A DNA stretch of 64,000 nt from Nocardioides euryhalodurans. GTDB taxonomy: Bacteria > Actinomycetota > Actinomycetes > Propionibacteriales > Nocardioidaceae. Below are positions 58,442 through 64,000 of the stretch, piece by piece. The stretch's first letter is position 1. Every line of letters begins with the position of its first letter. The position numbers and the translations under genes were made by a program. Below the pieces are notes generated by a model that saw only the letters and a list, made by a program, of their open reading frames with translations, made no database searches and was not told the origin of the DNA. The stretch covers positions 2,668,501 to 2,732,500 of the forward strand of contig NZ_CP038267.1 of assembly GCF_004564375.1 (NCBI RefSeq), given 5' to 3'.

Positions 58442-59782
58442 ATGAGCACGTCGATCACCCTCAACGCCTTCCTGATGAGCACGGGGCACCACGAGGCCTC
58501 CTGGCGGCTGCCGGGGGCCGACCCGACCGTCACCCGCGACGCCCGCTACTTCCAGGAGCTCGCCCGCACCGCCGAACGGGGCCGGCTCGACTCGGTGTTC
58601 TTCGCCGACAGCCCCTCGATCATGACCGACGTCGCGCGGCGTCCCGCCGAGGCCCTCGAGCCGGCGATCCTGCTGGCGGCGATGGCGGTGGCCACCGAGC
58701 GCATCGGGCTGGTCGCCACGGCCTCGACGACGTACGAGGAGCCCTACAACCTGGCCCGGACGTTCGCGTCGCTGGACGCGCTCAGCGGCGGTCGCGCGGG
58801 CTGGAACGTGGTCACGTCGGCCGACCTGCGGGCGGGGGCCAACTTCGGCTGGGCGGAGCCGCCGAGCCACGACCAGCGCTACGCCCGCGCGACCGAGTTC
58901 CTCGAGGCCGTGCTGGGACTCTGGGACACCTGGCAGGACGACGCGGTGGTGGCGGACCGGGAGCGCGGGGTCTGGGCCGATCCGGACCGGATCCAGCCGC
59001 TCGAGCACGTCGGTGAGCACTTCTCCGTCGCCGGCCCGCTCAACGTCGGACGCAGCCCGCAGGGTCGGCCGGTCATCGTCCAGGCCGGCTCCTCCGGCCC
59101 CGGCGTCGCGCTGGCGGCGGCGTACGCCGAGGCTGTCTTCACCGCGCAGCCGACCCTGGAGGAGGGCCGGGCGTTCTACCGGAAGCTCAAGGACGCGACG
59201 GCGGCTGCCGGCCGCGACCCCCAGCACCTCCGGATCCTGCCGGGCCTGGTGCCCGTCCTCGGCGGCACAGAGGCCGAGGCGCGGGAGCTGGAGCGCCGGC
59301 TGGACGAGCTCGTGGTCCTCGACCACCCGCTCCGGCAGCTCGCCGCCGATGTCGGCATCCCGGTCGAGGAGCTCGACCTCGACGCGCCGCTCCCGGACGA
59401 CATCCGGCCGGTTGCCGAGCAGCAGGGCAACAAGGCGCGCTACGAGCTGACCGTGGCGATGGCGCGTCGCGACCGGCTCACGGTCCGCGAGCTGCTGCTT
59501 CGGCTGGGGAGCGGGCGGGGGCACCGCGCCTTCGTCGGCACCCCGGAGCAGGTCGCGGACACGATCGGGGAGTGGGTCGGCGCCGGTGCTGCAGACGGCT
59601 TCAACGTGATGCCGGCCGTGCTGCCGTCGGGCCTCGAGGCGTTCGTCGACCACGTGGTCCCGATCCTCCAGGAGCGCGGGCTCTTCCGCCGCGAGTACAC
59701 CGGCTCGACGCTGCGCGACCACTACGGGCTGCCGGTCCCGGCGCGGCGTCCCGCTCCGGCCCGCCTCGCCGCCACGGGCTGA
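58442..59782 (+). CDS. LLM-class flavin-dependent monooxygenase (NtaA/SnaA/DszA family)
   Basis: A 446-residue luciferase-like enzyme. It begins with ITLNAFLMSTGHHEASWRLP, and has the substrate-side ARYFQELARTAERGRLDSVFFAD and the flavin segment SGGRAGWNVVTSADLRAGANFG. These features characterise two-component FMNH2-dependent monooxygenases of the NtaA/SnaA/DszA/SfnG group. Such enzymes oxygenate aminopolycarboxylates, sulfones or thiophenes. Preceded by an SsuABC-like transporter, it probably releases sulfur or nitrogen from the imported compound. No flavin reductase gene is linked. It has its own ACAGGAG ribosome-binding site. Confidence 0.86.
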   Translation: MSTSITLNAFLMSTGHHEASWRLPGADPTVTRDARYFQELARTAERGRLDSVFFADSPSIMTDVARRPAEALEPAILLAAMAVATERIGLVATASTTYEEPYNLARTFASLDALSGGRAGWNVVTSADLRAGANFGWAEPPSHDQRYARATEFLEAVLGLWDTWQDDAVVADRERGVWADPDRIQPLEHVGEHFSVAGPLNVGRSPQGRPVIVQAGSSGPGVALAAAYAEAVFTAQPTLEEGRAFYRKLKDATAAAGRDPQHLRILPGLVPVLGGTEAEARELERRLDELVVLDHPLRQLAADVGIPVEELDLDAPLPDDIRPVAEQQGNKARYELTVAMARRDRLTVRELLLRLGSGRGHRAFVGTPEQVADTIGEWVGAGAADGFNVMPAVLPSGLEAFVDHVVPILQERGLFRREYTGSTLRDHYGLPVPARRPAPARLAATG

Positions 59783-59793
59783 CCCGCAGCGTG

Positions 59794-59836
59794 TCGGACC
59801 CCCTAATTGCGCAGAATGCGCAATTAGGGGGTCCGA
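59794..59836. repeat. Perfect 20-bp-stem hairpin between the monooxygenase and GntP genes
   Basis: The left arm TCGGACCCCCTAATTGCGCA (59794-59813) and right arm TGCGCAATTAGGGGGTCCGA (59817-59836) pair at all 20 positions around a GAA loop. It lies 12 bp after the monooxygenase stop and 60 bp before the GntP start. It may terminate the upstream operon. Its inner AATT/AATT core is unusually AT-rich, and its perfection suggests recent origin or selection. Confidence 0.85.
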
Positions 59837-59896
59837 ACTGCTTGCAACAACCAAGTTCTTCCTGAGATGGTGAACGCAGTCACACAGGAGGAACAC

Positions 59897-61339
59897 ATGG
59901 ACATCCAGCTGCTGCTCGCCCTCGTGGTCGGCATCTCGACGATCGTCGTGCTGGTGCTGCGCACCCGCCTCGACGCCTTCGCCGCGCTGCTGATCGCCGC
60001 CCTGGTCACGGGCTCCATCGCGGGCTCCGCCCCCACCGACACCATCACCTCGATCACCACCGGATTCGGTACGACGCTGGGGAGCATCGGCATCGTGATC
60101 GGCCTCGGCGTCGCGGTCGGCAAGATCCTCGAGGTCTCGGGAGGTGCCGACTCGCTCGCGAAGGCCTTCCTCCGGGCCTTCGGCAAGGGCCGCGAACCGT
60201 GGGCGATGGGCTCGACCGGTGCGCTGGTCTCGATCCCGGTGTTCTGCGACTCCGGCTACGTGATCATGAACCCGCTCGCCCGCTCGATCGCCCGCGTCAA
60301 GCAGGGCGGCTACGTCACCCTCGCCCTGGCGCTCGGGTGCGGCATGACGCTGACCCACCACCTGGTCCCGCCGACACCGGGCCCGCTCGGCGTCGCCGGC
60401 ATCCTCGGCGCCGACCTCGGCGGCCTGATCCTGGTCGGACTGCTCTTCTCGGTGCTGCTGCTCCCCGTCGTCGTGGCGTACGCGAAGTGGATCGGCCCCA
60501 AGCTCGAGTCGGAGATCAACGCGGAGGTCCGCAACGCGGTCTACGAGTCGGCCACCGTCGGCAGCGGCGGCCACGGCGGGACCGGGACCGGGACCGTCGT
60601 CGACGACCCGGCCACCTCCTCCGGGGAGCGTCCCGAGCGCAAGAAGCTCGGCGCCGGCGTCGCCTCGCTGCCGCTGCTGGTCCCGCTCCTGCTGATCGTG
60701 CTCAACACCGCTGCCACCGCGATCGACCGGAGCAACCAGGGCGTGCTCGGCCCCGAGGACGACTACACCGCGTCGGGCTGGGCCGCGACCCTCGCCTTCA
60801 TCGGCAACCCCGTCGTCGCGCTGCTCATCGGCCTGGTGCTGGCCGTCTACGTGCTGCTGCCGCGCTGGACCCCGCGCGAGAAGGTGAGCGGCTGGCTCGC
60901 CGACGCCGCCGCGTCGGCCGGCCTGATCCTGCTGATCACCGGCGCCGGCGGCGCCCTCGGCCAGGTGCTCCGCGACTCCGGCGTCGGCGACGAGCTCGCC
61001 GAGGCCATCGCCGGCACCGGACTTCCCGGCATCCTGGTGCCGTTCCTCGTGGCGACGCTGGTCCGGCTCGCGCAGGGCTCCGGCACGGTCGCGATGATCA
61101 CGGCGGCCGGTGTCTCGGCGCCCCTGGTCACCGGGCTGGGCCTCGACCCGCTCGCTGCGGCGCTCGCCTGCTGCGCCGGGTCGATGGTCTTCAGCTACTT
61201 CAACGACTCCTACTTCTGGGTCGTCACCCGCTTCACCGGACTCGACGGGGTGGCGGCGCTCAAGGGCTGGTCCGGCATCACCACCGCAGCCTGGGCCGGT
61301 TCGATCCCGCTGGTGCTGCTGGCAGGCTGGCTGCTGTGA
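59897..61339 (+). CDS. GntP-family transporter (gluconate/sugar-acid permease)
   Basis: A 480-residue protein with about twelve membrane segments. The FCDSGYVIMNPLARSIAR and HHLVPPTPGPLGVAGILGADLG blocks and RLAQGSGTVAMITAAGV near the C-terminus are GntP signatures. A polar Gly/Thr loop (GSGGHGGTGTGTVVDD, around residue 225) separates two halves. GntP proteins take up sugar acids with protons. The start is ATG 59897 with a clear AGGAGG. It leads an operon with a DUF1537 kinase and PdxA-like dehydrogenase and so should import D-threonate or D-erythronate. Confidence 0.9.
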   Translation: MDIQLLLALVVGISTIVVLVLRTRLDAFAALLIAALVTGSIAGSAPTDTITSITTGFGTTLGSIGIVIGLGVAVGKILEVSGGADSLAKAFLRAFGKGREPWAMGSTGALVSIPVFCDSGYVIMNPLARSIARVKQGGYVTLALALGCGMTLTHHLVPPTPGPLGVAGILGADLGGLILVGLLFSVLLLPVVVAYAKWIGPKLESEINAEVRNAVYESATVGSGGHGGTGTGTVVDDPATSSGERPERKKLGAGVASLPLLVPLLLIVLNTAATAIDRSNQGVLGPEDDYTASGWAATLAFIGNPVVALLIGLVLAVYVLLPRWTPREKVSGWLADAAASAGLILLITGAGGALGQVLRDSGVGDELAEAIAGTGLPGILVPFLVATLVRLAQGSGTVAMITAAGVSAPLVTGLGLDPLAAALACCAGSMVFSYFNDSYFWVVTRFTGLDGVAALKGWSGITTAAWAGSIPLVLLAGWLL

Positions 61340-62658
61340 CCGAGGCCGCCGAGCGGGGCACGGTGCTGGTCGTCGCCGACGACCTGACCGGCGCCAACGC
61401 CACCGCGGCCGGGCTCGCACGGGCCCGGCTGCGGGCGGTCACCGTGACCGACGCCGACCATCCCGAGGTCGTCGCGGAGTTCGTGTCCCGGTTCGACGCG
61501 GTGGTCGTCTCGGCCAACAACCGGCACGCCACCCCCGAGGCAGCCGCCGACGACGTACGCCGGGCGGTGCGGGCCGGCTGGCCGGCGACCCTGGTCGCCA
61601 ACCGGATCGACTCCACGCTGCGCGGCAACATCGGCGCCACCACGCAGGCGCTCGTCGAGGAGCTGCGCGACCTCGTCGCGGGGCCGGTCGTCGCGCTCTG
61701 CGTCCCGGCCCATCCCGACGCGCAGCGGCAGACCGTGGCCGGCGTACAGCTGCTCGCCGGCCGCCGGCTCGAGGAGACCGAGCTCGCCGCCGACCCGCGC
61801 TCACCGATCGCCCGCTCGGACGTGGCCGGGCTGCTCGCCGCCCAGACCGACCTGCCGATCGTGTCGCTCCCGCTCGAGACCGTCACCGGCCCGGTCGAGG
61901 GGCTGGTCGAGGCGCTCGCCGAGGCGGTCCGCTCCGGGGCGGGCATCGTCGTGGCGGACGCGCTGACCCTCGACCACGTCGACCGGGTGGCGGCGGCCGC
62001 CGTACGCGTCGAGCGGGTGACCTGGCTCAGCGTCGACCCCGGCCCGGCGACGGTCGCCCTGGCACGTGCGCTCGGGCTCGGGAGCGGCAGCGAGGGGTCG
62101 CCGTACCTCGCCGTCAGCGGCTCCGCGACCGATCTCACCCGGCGCCAGCTCGCCCGGCTGCAGGCGGTGCGGCCGGTCCACGTCGTCCGTCTCGCGCTCG
62201 ACGCCGACGGGCTCCCCGACGCCGACGCGACCACGGCCGCCCTCGTCCCGGCGATCGCCGCTGCCGGTGCCGGCGAGGTCGTGCTGCTGGCCTCGGCGCT
62301 CGGCGACGGCGACCTGCTCGCCCCCGCGGTGCGCTCGCTGGTGCCCGCCGCCCTTGCACGGGCCGCCCGTCGGGCCCTCGAGTCCGAGCGCGTCGACGGC
62401 CTCTACCTCACCGGCGGCGACCTCGCCGCTGCCTGCTTCACCGAGCTCGCGGCCGACGGCCTGGACGTCGCCGACGAGGTGGTCCCGCTCGCCGTCGCCG
62501 GGAGCTTCGTCGGCGGCCCGTGGTCCGGGCTGCCGGTCGTCACCAAGGGCGGCCTGGTCGGCGACGACGACACCACGGTCGCCTGCCTCGCCTTCCTCGA
62601 GCAGGCAGCCGAGGCCGGCCGCCGCCACGTCCAGCCCGCGCGGACCCGCGTCCGCTGA
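61336..62658 (+). CDS. Four-carbon acid sugar kinase (DUF1537), DtnK/OtnK-like
   Basis: A 440-residue kinase. The N-terminal domain has LVVADDLTGANATAAGLA and NRIDSTLRGNIGATTQALVEEL. The C-terminal nucleotide-binding domain has DGLYLTGGDLAAACFTEL and LPVVTKGGLVGDDDTT. Enzymes of this family phosphorylate D-threonate, L-threonate or D-erythronate at the 4-position. The GTG start overlaps the GntP stop. The PdxA-type dehydrogenase that acts on the product is encoded 20 bp later, which fits the DtnK/PdxA2 pair described for D-threonate and D-erythronate use. Confidence 0.88.
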   Translation: MTEAAERGTVLVVADDLTGANATAAGLARARLRAVTVTDADHPEVVAEFVSRFDAVVVSANNRHATPEAAADDVRRAVRAGWPATLVANRIDSTLRGNIGATTQALVEELRDLVAGPVVALCVPAHPDAQRQTVAGVQLLAGRRLEETELAADPRSPIARSDVAGLLAAQTDLPIVSLPLETVTGPVEGLVEALAEAVRSGAGIVVADALTLDHVDRVAAAAVRVERVTWLSVDPGPATVALARALGLGSGSEGSPYLAVSGSATDLTRRQLARLQAVRPVHVVRLALDADGLPDADATTAALVPAIAAAGAGEVVLLASALGDGDLLAPAVRSLVPAALARAARRALESERVDGLYLTGGDLAAACFTELAADGLDVADEVVPLAVAGSFVGGPWSGLPVVTKGGLVGDDDTTVACLAFLEQAAEAGRRHVQPARTRVR

Positions 62659-62678
62659 AACCCCACGGAGGAGAACCC

Positions 62679-63731
62679 ATGACCACGAAGCCCAGCACCC
62701 CCGTCCTCGCCCTGACCCTCGGCGACCCCGTCGGCATCGGACCGGAGATCACCGTCCGGACCCTGGCGGAGTACGCCGGCGACCCCGGCCACCACGGCAT
62801 CGCGGTCGGTGACGCGGCCGCCGTACGGCGCGCCGTCGCCGCGACGGGGCTCGACGTCGAGGTCCGCGAGGTCACCGGGTTCGACACCCCGTCGGCCGGG
62901 GAGGGCGTCGTCGACGTCCTCGACATCGGGGTCCTCGGCGACCAGGAGCTCGCCTGGGGCCAGGTCGACGCGACGGCCGGCAGGGCCGCTGTCACCGCCA
63001 TCGAGGTCGCGACCAAGGCCGCGCTCGACGGGCAGGTCGACGGCGTGGTGACCGGTCCGATCAACAAGGAGGCGATCTGGGCGAGCGGCAGCGAGCACCT
63101 CGGCCACACCGAGATGCTCGGCGAGCTCACCGGCGTCACCAAGCAGGACACCATGTTCGTCGTCCGGTCCCGCCACGCCCCCGACCACCACCTCCGCGTC
63201 TTCTTCGCGACCCGGCACGTGTCGCTGCGCAAGGCGCTCGACCAGCTCACGAAGGACCGGCAGGTCGACTCGATCCGCCGGGCGCTGCAGGCGCTCGAGG
63301 TCTACGGCGTGGACCAGCCGACGCTCGCGGTCGCCGCGGTCAACCCGCACGGCGGCGAGAACGGCGCGTTCGGGCGCGAGGAGCTCGACGAGATCATCCC
63401 CGCCTGCGAGGAGCTGCGGGCCGAGGGGCTGCCGGTCCACGGGCCGGTGCCCGCCGACTCGGTGTTCCACCAAGGGCTCGAGGGTCGCTTCGAGGGCGTG
63501 CTCTCGCAGTACCACGACCAGGGCCACATCGCCGCCAAGACCTACGACTTCGACGGCACCATCTCGGTGACCGTCGGGCTGCCGATCCTGCGCACGTCGG
63601 TCGACCACGGCACGGCCTTCGACATCGCAGGCACCGGGCGGGCCGACCACGGCACGATGCGCTCGGCGTACCTCGCGGCGGTCGACTACGCCCCGTTCGT
63701 GCCGCGGATGCGCAGCGCCTACGGTTCCTGA
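62679..63731 (+). CDS. pdxA2: PdxA-family 4-phospho-threonate/erythronate dehydrogenase (PdxA2-like)
   Basis: A 350-residue enzyme of the PdxA fold. It has LTLGDPVGIGPEITVRTL near the start, TGPINKEAIWASG, the metal-binding His in EHLGHTEMLGELTG and VNPHGGENGAFG, and SQYHDQGHIAAKTYDFDGTISVTVGLPILRTSVDHGTAFDIAGTG. In the catabolic form it oxidises and decarboxylates 4-phosphothreonate to dihydroxyacetone phosphate. The adjacency to a DUF1537 kinase distinguishes it from the pyridoxal biosynthetic PdxA. The start is ATG 62679 with GGAGGAG upstream. Confidence 0.9.
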   Translation: MTTKPSTPVLALTLGDPVGIGPEITVRTLAEYAGDPGHHGIAVGDAAAVRRAVAATGLDVEVREVTGFDTPSAGEGVVDVLDIGVLGDQELAWGQVDATAGRAAVTAIEVATKAALDGQVDGVVTGPINKEAIWASGSEHLGHTEMLGELTGVTKQDTMFVVRSRHAPDHHLRVFFATRHVSLRKALDQLTKDRQVDSIRRALQALEVYGVDQPTLAVAAVNPHGGENGAFGREELDEIIPACEELRAEGLPVHGPVPADSVFHQGLEGRFEGVLSQYHDQGHIAAKTYDFDGTISVTVGLPILRTSVDHGTAFDIAGTGRADHGTMRSAYLAAVDYAPFVPRMRSAYGS

Positions 63732-63732
63732 C

Positions 63733-64000
63733 ATGAGCACCGCCCGGGCCGGGACCCGCGCCCGCCACGCCGTCCTGCTGCGGCTGCTGCGGGAGGGCGT
63801 GACCTCCGTCGAGGAGCTCGCTGCTCGCTCCGGGGTCTCGGCCTCGACGGTGCGGCGCGACCTCGCCCGGCTGCGCGAGGACGGCGCGGTGGCCCGGACG
63901 TACGGCGGCGCGATGGTCACGCCGTTCCACGAGCGCTCGGTGGGCGACAGCGCCCGCGTCCGGACCGAGGCCAAGGCGGCCATCGCGCGGCTGGCCCGGC
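63733..64000 (+). CDS. DeoR-family regulator, 3' end cut by window edge
   Basis: The first 89 residues of a DeoR-type regulator. The helix-turn-helix is at ~15-60 (RHAVLLRLLREGVTSVEELAARSGVSASTVRRDLARLREDG) and is followed by VARTYGGAMV, which leads into the sugar-phosphate-binding domain. The C-terminal domain lies outside the window. It starts two bases after the PdxA2-like stop and is likely the local regulator that senses a phosphorylated four-carbon acid. The arrangement GntP-kinase-dehydrogenase-DeoR is common in such catabolic loci. Confidence 0.88.
   Translation, partial: MSTARAGTRARHAVLLRLLREGVTSVEELAARSGVSASTVRRDLARLREDGAVARTYGGAMVTPFHERSVGDSARVRTEAKAAIARLAR

Noticed and set aside
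57428..61420. A 1330-codon open frame on the minus strand opposite the ABC transporter, monooxygenase and GntP genes
   Set aside because: It is antisense to well-supported genes and its translation is low-complexity Arg/Gly/Asp-rich, as expected from GC-rich shadow frames. Other long antisense frames (for example 43829-47761 and 20763-22787) were dropped for the same reason.
1..64000. CRISPR arrays, tRNA/rRNA genes, insertion sequences, replication origin
   Set aside because: No regularly spaced identical repeats, no cloverleaf or rRNA signature, no transposase or integrase frame and no dnaA-box cluster were found on reading both strands.

Overview
The window is about 72% GC, tightly packed with genes, and uses many GTG starts with four-base stop/start overlaps. 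It looks like chromosomal DNA of a high-GC actinobacterium. The SigK/RskA-type locus, the HelD-type ATPase and the neighbourhood styles point to a Nocardioides-like member of the Propionibacteriales; this is inferred from gene content, not from a marker gene. I see no rRNA, tRNA, CRISPR array, transposase or integrase, and no gene-free stretch longer than about 300 bases.

Layout. 1-9.4 kb: a TetR regulator (cut by the window edge) and a co-directional acyl-CoA catabolic cluster (TIGR03084 protein, AtuA-like protein, two acyl-CoA dehydrogenases, an SRPBCC protein, and both subunits of a biotin-dependent acyl-CoA carboxylase), resembling acyclic-terpene or branched-acyl degradation. 9.4-13.2 kb: small housekeeping and regulatory genes. 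13.2-22.3 kb: the most striking block. It encodes a SigK-like ECF sigma factor with its RskA-like anti-sigma factor, a MPT70/MPT83-like fasciclin lipoprotein, a membrane-anchored molybdopterin oxidoreductase, and a lipid-modifying set (FAD oxidase fused to DUF1365, two cyclopropane-fatty-acid-synthase-like methyltransferases, a DUF1295 membrane reductase). Two promoters matching the mycobacterial SigK pattern, with identical 15-nt spacers, drive it. 22.3-28.1 kb: enoyl-CoA hydratase, a SigE-family ECF sigma with an unrecognised membrane partner, a HelD-like ATPase and an EamA exporter. 28.2-33.7 kb: a PhzE-type fused chorismate-amination enzyme, a sulfatase lipoprotein, and pabA-pabB. 33.7-41.4 kb: an MprAB-like system, metabolite-repair and signalling genes, an FCD-type GntR regulator, and a second two-component system with a small secreted target candidate. 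41.6-48.1 kb: DDAH-like hydrolase, VanZ-like protein, aromatic/histidinol-phosphate aminotransferase, glutathionyl-hydroquinone-reductase-like protein, CDF transporter and propionyl-CoA synthetase. 48.1-55.5 kb: a NarL-type system, a membrane protein and a 2-oxoacid dehydrogenase E1alpha/E1beta/E2 operon. 55.7-59.8 kb: an SsuABC-like ABC transporter with a flavin-dependent monooxygenase. 59.9-64 kb: a GntP transporter, DUF1537 kinase, PdxA-type dehydrogenase and DeoR regulator, as expected for D-threonate/D-erythronate use.

Between and inside these genes lie several families of short palindromic elements. A 40-nt palindrome occurs three times, once in frame inside the biotin carboxylase gene. 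Another palindrome is repeated at two convergent gene ends. A 103-nt imperfect hairpin covers the leader of an acyl-CoA dehydrogenase gene, and a perfect 20-bp-stem hairpin precedes the GntP gene. Together with the SigK-type locus, these are the parts most worth a second look.
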